This document shows, piece after piece, positions 1 to 7,049 of a stretch of DNA of 18,027 nucleotides (position 1 is its first letter; the number at the start of each line of letters is the position of its first letter). The DNA is taken from the NCBI GenBank assembly GCA_964629965.1, contig CAZVRZ010000111.1, forward strand, positions 1 to 18,027, written 5' to 3'. The notes beneath the pieces were generated by a model. That model searched no databases and was not told the DNA's origin. It saw nothing but the letters and a program-made list of their open reading frames with translations. The stretch comes from CAZVRZ01 sp964629965. Lineage in GTDB: Bacteria; Chloroflexota; Anaerolineae; Anaerolineales; UBA4823. The position numbers and the translations under genes are program-made.

Positions 1-476
1 AGGGCAGCCTCGGAGAGCTTGGGGTTGACCTGGCCCTGTTCTTTCCCCTCACGAACCAGACTCAACATCAAGCCGGTCATTTTCTCCTGCGCCGCCGTGC
101 GGATTTTCTTGATCTCGGGGTCATTTTGCAGGTCCAGGCTGCTGAAAATCACCCGTTCTGCGGCGGATGGCTGACCAGAGGCCATCATCTCGGAAATGAA
201 CCGGATAACAGCGGCCATTTTTTCTTGGAACGACATTTTGGGGGTCAAGATCTCCTGAGCGCTGCTGACCAGGTGTTCCACAGCGCCGGTCACAAATTCC
301 CGTACCAACGCTTCCTTATGGCCAAAATTGTTGTAAATCGTTGCCTGGGAGACGCCCGCCTTGCGTGCGATATCTGCAATGCTGACCTTGTCAACGCCAA
401 ACTGGCTGAACAGCTCCCACGCGGCGCGGCGGATATCTTCCTTGCTCTGTTTTTTACGGCGTTCAAACCCATCCAT
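1..476 (-). CDS. TetR/AcrR-family transcriptional regulator (3' end beyond window)
   Basis: A minus-strand reading frame opens at ATG 476-474 and runs off the left edge without a stop, giving the first 158 residues (MDGFERRKKQ...). GGGAGG lies 6 nt upstream of the ATG. Residues about 10-55 form a typical TetR DNA-binding domain (AAWELFSQFGVDKVSIADIA, then KAGVSQATIYNNFGHKEALV), with the conserved Tyr-Asn-Phe-Lys region that ends the TetR helix-turn-helix. The rest is the helical ligand-binding domain, which is variable in this family, so the ligand cannot be read. The gene diverges from the Rph-like/MFS pair, and the space between them holds a perfect palindrome over a strong promoter, so it probably represses that pair and perhaps itself. 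Family assignment is firm; target and ligand are inferred. Confidence 0.93.
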   Translation of the reverse strand, partial: MDGFERRKKQSKEDIRRAAWELFSQFGVDKVSIADIARKAGVSQATIYNNFGHKEALVREFVTGAVEHLVSSAQEILTPKMSFQEKMAAVIRFISEMMASGQPSAAERVIFSSLDLQNDPEIKKIRTAAQEKMTGLMLSLVREGKEQGQVNPKLSEAA

Positions 477-534
477 GTTGATCCTCCCAACCCTGGCAGA
501 AACCGACCAGGGAAGTTTTTTTTGGCTTCCCATT

Positions 535-575
535 AGAATTGTTAGACTTTATAACATTGACAATTCTAGAATTGT
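535..575. promoter_or_regulatory. Probable TetR operator: 16-bp palindrome plus an extra half-site
   Basis: ACAATTCTAGAATTGT at 560-575 is a perfect 16-bp palindrome. A further half-site AGAATTGT lies at 535-542, so 535-542 and 560-567 also form an inverted pair separated by 17 bp. The palindrome overlaps the last bases of the -35 box and the promoter spacer, the classical position for a repressor. It lies between the divergent TetR gene and its likely targets. TetR proteins usually bind palindromes of about this length as dimers; binding here is inferred. Confidence 0.8.
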
Positions 576-584
576 GCCTATAAT
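557..584 (+). promoter_or_regulatory. Consensus sigma-70 promoter for the Rph-like/MFS genes
   Basis: TTGACA at 557-562 and TATAAT at 579-584 are both perfect consensus hexamers, separated by 16 bp. Transcription would start near 591, leaving a leader of about 65 nt before the ATG at 656. Such a strong promoter overlapped by a palindrome is what is expected of a gene set that is silent until a repressor is released. Confidence 0.85.
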
Positions 585-655
585 CATATTCTGTAATCTA
601 TATAGTATTTTACTACAACATTTCCATTTAGTTGCGGTCAGTTATTTGGATGACA

Positions 656-3625
656 ATGAAAACCATAATCCCCTTCACATCCCTCGAACTCCCCCCACTT
701 AATCAGGCGGGAGGCAAAGCTCTGACTCTGATGCAGATGACCACCGTCGGGATGCCCGTCCCACCGGGGTTTGTGCTGACCGTCCAATTTTTTGAGCCAT
801 GGCTGGAGATATTAGAACAATCCCCAGTCTGGAAGAATCTAACCCAAATCGATGAACTCCCCCAGGCGGCCAAGGCGTTACAGGTTTTGTGCGGCACGCT
901 CGAACTGACCAGTGATCAGAAAAACGCCCTCAACGAAGCCCTGAAAACCTTCGGCGAGCAGAATCACGGCCATTTGTTTGCTGTGCGCTCCTCGTCGCCG
1001 GAAGAAGACCTGGAGGGGGCCTCCTTCGCCGGGGGCTACGAGACCACCCTCGGAGTGGCGGTGGACGGTATTGAGGCGGCCATCCGTCATTCGTTCACGT
1101 CCAGTTTCGATGAGCGGGTCTTTCTCTATAAAAAAGAGCACGGTTTCAGCATCGCCCAATCCCGCATCGCGGTGATTATCCAGCAGCAGGTGGATGCTAA
1201 CGCTGCCGGAGTGGCGTTTTCGCTAAATCCGCTCAACAACTGCTACGATGAGGCCGTCATCAACGCCAATCATGGCCTGGGCGAATCGGTGGTGGCTGGG
1301 GAAGTGGAACCAGACCTGTTTGTGGTGGACAGGCTCAGGGGCGAAATCCTGGAAACAAGAATCGGGAGCAAACAGGCCGTCATCACGCTGAATCAGGCGG
1401 GCGGCACCATCAAATCCACCCGAAATAACCACACTGAAACGGCTATCACACCTGCGCAGACGCTGGATCTAACCCGCCTGCTCGAAAAAGTGGAAGCGTA
1501 TTACCAGAAACCAGTCGATATCGAGTGGGCGCTGGCGAATAACCAGTTTTACCTGCTCCAAGCGCGCCCCATCACGGCCTACTTTCCACTGCCCAATGAA
1601 ATGGTCACTGCGCCGAGGGAACCCAAACGCCTGTACGCCAACTCGGCGCTGATTGAGCAGGGTTTGCAGGAGCCGCTCTCGGTGCTGGGAACCGATTTCC
1701 TGGGCCATGTGCTGAACAAGGTCGGCGGGCCGGTGGCCGAGGGCGCAATCGGGCCAGACGGTATCGCGTTTACGGCGGGCGGCGGCTATTACATGAACAT
1801 CTCGCACGCGCGGATGGTGGGCATGAAAAACGCCTCGCTTGCACCAGGCAGCATGGGCGACCCGCGCGTGACGGAAATTCTGGATGGCATCGCCATGCAA
1901 CAGTATATGGGCGGCGAACTTCCCGCCAAAATGAAGGCCATGCGCGGCCAAACGGTTTTCAAGATGCTGCCGATGGCCGCCGGCGTGCTCGAAGCGTATT
2001 TCCGGCCCGCGCACGTCTTACAAAAGTACCAGGCCGCATTACCCGAGGAAATTCGCCGCCTTGAAACCTTCTCGGCCAATGGCCGCTCCTTGCAGGCGCA
2101 GGCCGCTGCGCTGACCGACCTGCTGACCTTCTTTTACGGTGACTACGGCATCCCAATGATTCTGTCGGCGCAACTCGCTCAGCAGCGCATCCAGGGGCTG
2201 TTCAAGCAGGAAGCAACACAGGTGCAGGGTCATCTTATTAACCTGGGGATCGCCCTGCCGGGCAACAAGACGAAGGAAATGGGGGAGGAGATGTACGCCC
2301 TGGCCGCATCGCAGGAGTTCAGGCGCTTCGACACCCCGTCTGCGTTTCTTTCCGCACTCGAAGCGGGTACTGTTGACCCGGAGTTTGCGCGGCGCTGGAA
2401 GCACTTCCTGGCGGAATACGGAATGCGCTGTCCCGCCGAGATTGACCCCGCCACGCTGCGCCCCAACGAACAGCCGGAGCAGTTTTTTGAACAACTCAAG
2501 CACATGGCGTTGGCAGTCAACGGCGAGCGCTCCTTTTTTGAAGATGCCCGCAAAAAACGTGAAGCCGCCTACCAGGCGCTCCATGAAATTGCGCTGAAAA
2601 AAGGCAAGCGCAAAGCCCGCGCATTTGAGCGCTACTACAACCGCTGGCTGACCTTTGGCGGCTACCGCGAAACGCCCAAGCATTATGTCATTAAGGTGAT
2701 TGACCTGTTCCGCAAACAGGCGCTTTCCGTGGCTCAGACCTTTGTTGCTGCCGGTCGCCTGGACACTTCCGAGCAAATATTTGACCTGACCATCGCCGAT
2801 ATTGATCGCGCTCTCGCTGCCCCGACTCTTGACCTACGGGCGCTGGCAAAGGAACGTTCGGCGCCGATTAACAAAATCCGCAAGAGCAAACTGGTGGCGC
2901 GCATCATCGACTCGCGCGGCAAAATCTATTATCCACCTCGCAAAGCCGCCGCGAACGGTGAACTGAGCGGCGTGCCCATCTCGCCCGGTGTGGTGCAAGG
3001 GCGGGTCAAGGTGCTGCACTCAGCCAGCGAAAAGAAACTGCTCCCCGGCGAGATTCTCGTTGCCCGCGCCACCGATCCAGGTTGGACGCCGCTCTTTATC
3101 AATGCCAAAGGCATCATCTTAGAAATCGGCGGGGCGCTGCAACACGGCGCAGTGGTGGCGCGTGAATACGGTATCCCGTGCGTCTCAGGCGTGGATGACG
3201 CCACCCGCCTGCTGAAGGATGGTCAGTTGGTGGAAGTGGATGGCTCCAATGGGATTGTGCGTGTCCTGGATGGAGATATTCCAACCAGCCGGCCCATCTC
3301 TGATGCCGAGATGCAAAAGCAACAGGAAGTGCAAGCACAACGAGAGAAAGAAAACGCCCAACTCCAGCGGCAGCAAGTTCTTTTGCGAACTATCCCCCTG
3401 GTGTTGTTGCCACTTTTCATGCTTTGTTTGGCGGTTGTGGGGTTTGCGCTCATCCAATTGCTGCGGGGGCAATCTTTTTCGCAGATAGGTACGCAGCTTG
3501 GGAAACTATGGCAGATTGGCATGCCATACCTGATAATTACAACTAACGTGATGGGCATCCTGATCCTGCTTTCCGCCTTGTGGAAGAATAGAGGAAAGAT
3601 CAAAAAGATGCTCAGCCGGCAGTAA
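656..3625 (+). CDS. PEP-synthase/rifampin-phosphotransferase-like enzyme with C-terminal membrane anchor
   Basis: A 989-residue protein of the PEP-utilising enzyme superfamily. The N-terminal ATP-grasp (PPDK_N) domain covers about residues 10-320: AVRSSSPEEDLEGASFAGG near 108, GLGESVVAGEVEPD near 215, and DIEWALANNQFYLLQARPIT ending it. A poorly conserved helical middle follows (about 325-770). The swivelling phosphohistidine domain is at about 775-865, with its His at residue 830 in GGALQHGAVVAREYGIP. This order matches rifampin phosphotransferase (usually ~870 residues), which uses ATP to phosphorylate the antibiotic, and is shorter in the middle than true PEP synthase. The odd part is the tail: a Gln/Lys/Glu-rich probable coiled coil at about 880-905, then two hydrophobic spans at about 908-935 and 955-977. 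ATG 656 is chosen because GGAT lies just upstream; ATG 650 and TTG 632 are in frame but have no better site. The substrate is unknown; the promoter and the TetR and MFS neighbours suggest antibiotic or xenobiotic detoxification. Confidence 0.85.
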   Translation: MKTIIPFTSLELPPLNQAGGKALTLMQMTTVGMPVPPGFVLTVQFFEPWLEILEQSPVWKNLTQIDELPQAAKALQVLCGTLELTSDQKNALNEALKTFGEQNHGHLFAVRSSSPEEDLEGASFAGGYETTLGVAVDGIEAAIRHSFTSSFDERVFLYKKEHGFSIAQSRIAVIIQQQVDANAAGVAFSLNPLNNCYDEAVINANHGLGESVVAGEVEPDLFVVDRLRGEILETRIGSKQAVITLNQAGGTIKSTRNNHTETAITPAQTLDLTRLLEKVEAYYQKPVDIEWALANNQFYLLQARPITAYFPLPNEMVTAPREPKRLYANSALIEQGLQEPLSVLGTDFLGHVLNKVGGPVAEGAIGPDGIAFTAGGGYYMNISHARMVGMKNASLAPGSMGDPRVTEILDGIAMQQYMGGELPAKMKAMRGQTVFKMLPMAAGVLEAYFRPAHVLQKYQAALPEEIRRLETFSANGRSLQAQAAALTDLLTFFYGDYGIPMILSAQLAQQRIQGLFKQEATQVQGHLINLGIALPGNKTKEMGEEMYALAASQEFRRFDTPSAFLSALEAGTVDPEFARRWKHFLAEYGMRCPAEIDPATLRPNEQPEQFFEQLKHMALAVNGERSFFEDARKKREAAYQALHEIALKKGKRKARAFERYYNRWLTFGGYRETPKHYVIKVIDLFRKQALSVAQTFVAAGRLDTSEQIFDLTIADIDRALAAPTLDLRALAKERSAPINKIRKSKLVARIIDSRGKIYYPPRKAAANGELSGVPISPGVVQGRVKVLHSASEKKLLPGEILVARATDPGWTPLFINAKGIILEIGGALQHGAVVAREYGIPCVSGVDDATRLLKDGQLVEVDGSNGIVRVLDGDIPTSRPISDAEMQKQQEVQAQREKENAQLQRQQVLLRTIPLVLLPLFMLCLAVVGFALIQLLRGQSFSQIGTQLGKLWQIGMPYLIITTNVMGILILLSALWKNRGKIKKMLSRQ

Positions 3626-3655
3626 AGAGGGCGCAATGACCCCTAGAGTGAATTG

Positions 3656-3676
3656 AGAAGTGCATCGCACTTCTTT
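3656..3676 (+). other. Stem-loop between the Rph-like and MFS genes
   Basis: AGAAGTGC (3656-3663) and GCACTTCT (3667-3674) form a perfect 8-bp stem with a 3-nt loop, followed by only three T. It sits in the 69-nt gap between the two genes, just before the Shine-Dalgarno AGGAG at 3681-3685. It may be a weak intergenic terminator, an mRNA-processing or stability element, or a brake on MFS translation. The T tract is too short to call a strong terminator. Confidence 0.5.
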
Positions 3677-3694
3677 GCACAGGAGAAATTTATT

Positions 3695-5020
3695 GTGACC
3701 ACATTCATCGGCATCATCCTTGGCATGTTCGGTATCAGCATCATGCAACTCATCCTGGCGACGGCTATGCCGTTCATCGTCATTGAAATCGGCGGCGATT
3801 ATCTCTACGGCTGGGTCTTTTCGAGTTATATGCTGGCTTCCCTGCTGACTATCCCGGTTTTCTCGAAGCTGGCCGACCTGTATGGAAAAAAGCGGTTCTA
3901 CCTGCTCGGCATGGGATTTTTTGCCGTCGGCACCCTTTATGGCGCGCTGGCCCCCAATATGGAAAACCTGATTGTCGCGCGGGTCATCCAGGGCCTGGGA
4001 GCGGGAATGATGATCCCCGTCTCCATCGCATTAATCTCAGATCTGTTTCAGCCCGAAAAGCGCGGCGTCATGATCGGCGCATTCAGTTTCGTCCAACTCG
4101 TTGCCAACCTGCTCAGCCCGATTCTGGGCAGCGTTATTACCAAACAACTCGGCTGGCACTGGATTTTTTACATCACACTTGTGATGGTGCTGATTGCCAT
4201 CCTGTTGGTGGCATTGGATAACAAGAAAACCTCCCCGACCAACGCCTCAGTTCGCTGGACGGAGATTGACATCCTTGGCGGCGTGCTATTTGGGGTTTTC
4301 TGCGTGCTCACAGTTAGTTTTTCCAACTCCGTCAGCAAACTGGGCCAGCTTGAGCTGACGGGTATCTCCCTGTTGATTGGCGCGGTCGCCACCGGCCTGA
4401 TTTTAGCCTGGAATGAATCTCGCCACAAAGATCCGGTCATCAAACTGACCTTTTTCCAGACGAAAGTACTGCGCCAGTCGATTTTCAGTTCCCTGATTGC
4501 CGGAGGCATCATGTACGGGCTGGTCACACTTCTGCCCCTGTGCAGCGCCAGCCTGAAACAAAACGGCTTCAATGCAGACGAGAGTCAACTCCTGATGATT
4601 TTCATGATTGGAACCACCCTCGGACTGATCATCACCAGCCGCTTCATCAATCAGCTCAACGCACTGTTCCCGAAAATCATCTGGGGGGTATCCCTGCTTG
4701 GTGCTGGGGTGCTGTATTACGCCATCAGCGTGAGTCATTTTGTGCTTTTCAGCATCATTACTGGTCTGCTCGGACTCAGTCTTGGAGGCATCATGGCAAC
4801 CTTGCTGATTAATTCTCAAAATGCCGTCAGCAGCGAGGACAGAACGGTTTTGAGTGGCTTGGTGCAATTGGGACGGTATTTGGGTGCTGCGATTGGGGTG
4901 ACCATCCTGACCGGTATTCTACCGGAGGTGAGCCAGATCAGCGGCGCCGTACAATTCTTAGGGGCGTTTGGTTTGCTGGTAGGCATGTACATCCTGGGGC
5001 TGGTGAACGAATTGATATAA
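3695..5020 (+). CDS. MFS multidrug exporter, DHA2 (14-TM) type
   Basis: A 441-residue integral membrane protein of the major facilitator superfamily. I count fourteen hydrophobic spans, as in the DHA2 (EmrB/QacA-like) drug:proton antiporters, although it is somewhat shorter than the usual ~480 residues. The loop after helix 2 carries motif A (SKLADLYGKKRFYLLG), and a motif-C-like stretch (NLLSPILGSVI) lies in helix 5. GTG 3695 is chosen because AGGAG stands 9 nt before it; an in-frame TTG at 3653 lacks a ribosome site and is followed at once by the 3656-3674 hairpin. It follows the Rph-like gene by 69 nt on the same strand and is probably co-transcribed from the promoter at 557. A drug-export role fits family and context; the substrate cannot be deduced. 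Confidence 0.88.
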   Translation: MTTFIGIILGMFGISIMQLILATAMPFIVIEIGGDYLYGWVFSSYMLASLLTIPVFSKLADLYGKKRFYLLGMGFFAVGTLYGALAPNMENLIVARVIQGLGAGMMIPVSIALISDLFQPEKRGVMIGAFSFVQLVANLLSPILGSVITKQLGWHWIFYITLVMVLIAILLVALDNKKTSPTNASVRWTEIDILGGVLFGVFCVLTVSFSNSVSKLGQLELTGISLLIGAVATGLILAWNESRHKDPVIKLTFFQTKVLRQSIFSSLIAGGIMYGLVTLLPLCSASLKQNGFNADESQLLMIFMIGTTLGLIITSRFINQLNALFPKIIWGVSLLGAGVLYYAISVSHFVLFSIITGLLGLSLGGIMATLLINSQNAVSSEDRTVLSGLVQLGRYLGAAIGVTILTGILPEVSQISGAVQFLGAFGLLVGMYILGLVNELI

Positions 5021-5080
5021 CACCCGATTCGCAATCTGGCGTAGTTGCTCAAAGCATAATCTAATCCCTACCCGTTTACA

Positions 5081-5140
5081 AATAAGACACGTTAACGTAC
5101 GGTACCCCCGTGGGGGCACACGCAGTTCGCGTGTCTTATT
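5081..5140 (+). repeat. Structured intergenic element, copy 1 (candidate cis-regulatory RNA)
   Basis: The 60-nt unit is bounded by a perfect 11-bp inverted repeat, AATAAGACACG (5081-5091) and CGTGTCTTATT (5130-5140). Inside are a palindrome ACGTTAACGT, a C-rich/G-rich hairpin (CCCC and GGGG around CGTG, near 5105-5116) and a small stem CACGC/GCGTG (5119-5123 with 5129-5133) that competes with the outer stem. Over the first 40 nt it matches the copy at 13260 at 38 positions, including 29 identical nt in a row. It lies upstream of the HTH gene at 5226. I do not recognise it as a known riboswitch class. Confidence 0.65.
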
Positions 5141-5223
5141 GATAAAAGGGTACTGATTTACGATGGCCGTAAGCCTGTACCCTTTTATCAAGGCCAAACC
5201 TGTTGTGCCGCACAAGAGGGTAC
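5139..5223 (+). promoter_or_regulatory. Long hairpin with possible ribosome-site switch before the HTH gene
   Basis: TTGATAAAAGGGTAC (5139-5153) and GTACCCTTTTATCAA (5177-5191) form a perfect 15-bp stem, with an inner stem TTACG/CGTAA (5158-5162 with 5168-5172). It starts on the last two bases of the preceding 11-bp stem. The right arm starts GTACCCT (5177-5183), which could instead pair with AGGGTAC at 5217-5223; that stretch includes most of the Shine-Dalgarno AGAGGG of the HTH gene. The two pairings exclude each other, so the leader could switch translation. No T tract follows, so it is not an ordinary terminator. The pairings are visible; the regulatory role is inferred. Confidence 0.5.
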
Positions 5224-5225
5224 TC

Positions 5226-5435
5226 ATGCCAGATCTAAGAGATTTTATAACAACCGAAGAAGCAGCTCGCATCTTGCAGTTCCACGTTGAGCACGTGCGC
5301 CGGCTGCTGCGCGAAGGCGATCTCAAGGGGGAGAAAATCGGCACAGCCTGGCTGGTGCTCAAGAAGTCGGTGGAAGACTACCAGGAGCAGAATAAGGAGT
5401 TGAGCAAGTTTGACCCAAGGCGGGGGAGGAGATAA
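5226..5435 (+). CDS. Small excisionase-family helix-turn-helix DNA-binding protein
   Basis: A 69-residue protein made almost only of a MerR/excisionase-type helix-turn-helix (HTH_17 family). The signature reads FITTEEAARILQFHVEHVRR, then LLREGDLKGEKIGTAWLVLK, with the winged turn and the typical GTAWLV ending, followed by a basic tail (FDPRRGRR). AGAGGG stands 5 nt before the ATG. An in-frame ATG at 5163 is rejected because it lies in the loop of the long hairpin. Such proteins bind DNA in phage/plasmid excision modules or act as small standalone regulators. No integrase or phage gene is nearby, so a regulatory role is more likely; the target is unknown. It converges with the gene ending at 5587. 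Confidence 0.8.
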   Translation: MPDLRDFITTEEAARILQFHVEHVRRLLREGDLKGEKIGTAWLVLKKSVEDYQEQNKELSKFDPRRGRR

Positions 5436-5506
5436 GTTCTCTATCACCTATTACATTTCTTCATAAGAATTCTTCACAAGTATCTTGAATTCCATTCGCG
5501 CAGGAT

Positions 5507-5537
5507 GATCTATCCCCGTCGTAACGCGGGGAAGATC
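5507..5537. terminator. Hairpin between convergent genes (possible terminator)
   Basis: GATCT-A-TCCCCG (5507-5518) pairs with CGGGGA-AGATC (5527-5537), an 11-bp stem with one bulged A and an 8-nt loop. It lies in the 151-nt gap between the convergent HTH gene and the minus-strand gene ending at 5587, where a bidirectional terminator is expected. No T tract follows directly on either strand, so its strength is doubtful. The same gap holds the palindrome AAGAATTCTT (5465-5474). Confidence 0.4.
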
Positions 5538-5586
5538 ACCTTGCAATCGCGATATTTTTATAGGTCTTTATTTAGCTCTTTTGTTT

Positions 5587-6201
5587 TCAAGCCACCAGGC
5601 GGTTGAAGAAGGAGCGGTAGTGCTGCAATGCCTTGCGGAAATCTTCAGTAGAAACATCATTGCCCTGGTTCCACTGAACCTCGAGCAAGCTATGTTCGTT
5701 GGCAAACATCTGGGTGATTTGCGTGATCACCTCAGACACCAGCGCATCCGCCTGTTCAACAGCAGAACGCGGTTCATCCACAAACTTGCCCTGGATCTCA
5801 TTCCAGCGCGTACGATAATGCTCTGATTCCTCACGGTTAAGCAGGGCCGCTGATGATTCGGTATTCGTGCCAATAGGAGCTTTGGGGGCAACCGTCTCGC
5901 CCAGTGGAGCCATACTGGGAATCGGCTCTGTCACCCGCCCGAAGGAATCGTCAGCGACTGTTTCGGCCACAGAGGCCGTGTAAGGGGTCGTCTCACCTCT
6001 TAGCTCCTCGTGCACTATCTCCTCGTCCATCGGGCCAACGACAACATCGGTCTCGCTCACCAGCGTCTCGGGGATAAGAGTCGCCTCCACCGGGATATTA
6101 TCGGCAAAAGGATCAGAATTTAATACCGGGATGTTCGTGTCCTTATTGGTTTCCTCAACGCTATCTGAGGTATAAAAATGTTCTCTTAACTGTCCATTCA
6201 T
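5587..6201 (-). CDS. Conserved protein of unknown function, paralogue of upstream gene product
   Basis: A 204-residue soluble protein. Residues 1-120 are acidic, rich in Thr/Glu/Pro/Val and probably disordered. The C-terminal half is related to that of its upstream neighbour: RTRWNEIQGKFVDEPRSAVE here against LADWTAVQSKFVDEPGQAIV there, followed by AD.L..EV and ending YRSFFNRL against YRSLFDEL. Unlike the neighbour it has no membrane segment. The start ATG 6201 lies 2 nt after the stop of the upstream gene, and its ribosome site AAGGAG is inside that gene's last codons, so the two are probably translationally coupled. The pair looks like a duplication in which this copy replaced the membrane anchor with a disordered N-terminus. 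Function unknown. Confidence 0.8.
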   Translation of the reverse strand: MNGQLREHFYTSDSVEETNKDTNIPVLNSDPFADNIPVEATLIPETLVSETDVVVGPMDEEIVHEELRGETTPYTASVAETVADDSFGRVTEPIPSMAPLGETVAPKAPIGTNTESSAALLNREESEHYRTRWNEIQGKFVDEPRSAVEQADALVSEVITQITQMFANEHSLLEVQWNQGNDVSTEDFRKALQHYRSFFNRLVA

Positions 6202-6203
6202 CT

Positions 6204-6761
6204 CTATTTCTCCTTTTCAACGACCGGTTCTATTTTTAGGAGTTCATCGAACAGAGACCGGTAATAAATCATTGCCTGTCTTAATTCTTCAGTATCTGCC
6301 TGGTTCTGCTTATTTTTGAGGGCGATCTCCCGCGCTGCGCGGTAATTACTCACCAAAGCAGGGTATTTGACCGAGATATCGGCCGACCGTTGCTCAAAAT
6401 CAGATACTGGATAGGAACGGACCTGCATGACTTCAATGATCAGGCGGTCGGCTTCTACGATCGCCTGTCCTGGTTCGTCGACAAATTTCGATTGGACAGC
6501 CGTCCAATCGGCTAGGTAACGCTTGCGCTCGCTGTCAGAAAGTGGACGGATATCCAAAGTATCAACATGCTTCTGCCGTTCGTCCAGCTCTATTTGTGCT
6601 TTTTTCTCGTCCCCCATGGTCTGCACAGTGCGATCGTACTCAGACCCGAAGTGATCACGGAGTTGCTCCGAACGCCGACTGCGAGCAAAAACCAGGCCTA
6701 CTATGACTCCTATGATAACCAATACCAGAACAATGGGGATAATAATATACATAGTATTCAC
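6204..6761 (-). CDS. Membrane-anchored protein of unknown function
   Basis: A 185-residue protein with one N-terminal transmembrane helix (residues about 4-26, IIIPIVLVLVIIGVIVGLVF) followed by Arg-rich ARSRR, which puts the rest in the cytoplasm. The soluble part starts LRDHFGSEYDRTV and continues with a region ending WTAVQSKFVDEPGQAIVEAD, then FEQRSADISVKYPALVSNYR and LRQAMIYYRSLFDELL. I recall this pattern from uncharacterised membrane proteins in several phyla but can give no function. GTG 6761 is chosen because AGGAGG lies 5 nt upstream; ATG 6752 is too far from it and GTG 6767 overlaps it. First gene of a two-gene operon, with a hairpin leader (6792-6817) and the conserved block at 6895-6951 upstream. 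Confidence 0.82.
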   Translation of the reverse strand: MNTMYIIIPIVLVLVIIGVIVGLVFARSRRSEQLRDHFGSEYDRTVQTMGDEKKAQIELDERQKHVDTLDIRPLSDSERKRYLADWTAVQSKFVDEPGQAIVEADRLIIEVMQVRSYPVSDFEQRSADISVKYPALVSNYRAAREIALKNKQNQADTEELRQAMIYYRSLFDELLKIEPVVEKEK

Positions 6762-6791
6762 AAACACCTCCTTTTGAATGACCTATCGGAA

Positions 6792-6817
6792 GCCACTCAG
6801 TCAATTAACCGAGTGGC
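6792..6817 (-). other. Hairpin in the 5' leader of the 6761 gene
   Basis: GCCACTC (6792-6798) and GAGTGGC (6811-6817) form a perfect 7-bp stem around a 12-nt loop in which GT and AC can extend the pairing after one mismatch. It lies between the TATACT box of the conserved block and the ribosome site of the membrane protein gene. It could stabilise the mRNA or be an operator; nothing further is visible. Confidence 0.45.
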
Positions 6818-6894
6818 AGTTGACCTAACAATCTAGTAACAGGTATGTCTCTTATGACCATGCAAGAGACTACATCCTCCTCTCAATTAATATA

Positions 6895-6951
6895 AGTATA
6901 GTAGCCGAGAGTCCCAAAAGCGTCACAATACGCCGCCTGGTTGTGTTGATC
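6895..6951 (-). promoter_or_regulatory. Conserved ~60-bp upstream block, copy 1
   Basis: Read on the minus strand it runs from GATCAACACAACCAGGCGGC through TTGTGACGC and GGGACTC to ACTATACT. It aligns with the blocks at 9534-9593 and 13134-13193 with only a 3-nt length difference. TATACT (6900-6895) would make a good -10 box, but there is no consensus -35 at 16-18 bp; TTGTGA stands 22 bp upstream of it in all three copies. It precedes the 6761-5587 operon by about 135 nt. It may be a promoter for an alternative sigma factor or one needing an activator. Confidence 0.6.
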
Positions 6952-7049
6952 ATCCCAAGTCCACATTGTCGCTGGCGATGCCGAGAATGACTGACGGAAA
7001 GTTATCGAGAATGATTTACGAAGCCAGCAAAGACGGAAATGGCAGCGAT

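Noticed and set aside
126..702. Plus-strand open frames over the TetR gene and promoter region
   Set aside because: They are frame shadows of the TetR gene, which has clear TetR homology and a ribosome site on the minus strand.
5081..5140. MITE or integron attC site
   Set aside because: The 11-bp ends look like terminal repeats, but there is no clear target-site duplication, no transposase or integrase nearby, and no paired RYYYAAC/GTTRRRY core sites.
5163..5225. N-terminal extension of the HTH protein from ATG 5163
   Set aside because: It lies in the loop and right arm of a perfect 15-bp hairpin and has no ribosome site; 5226 has AGAGGG.
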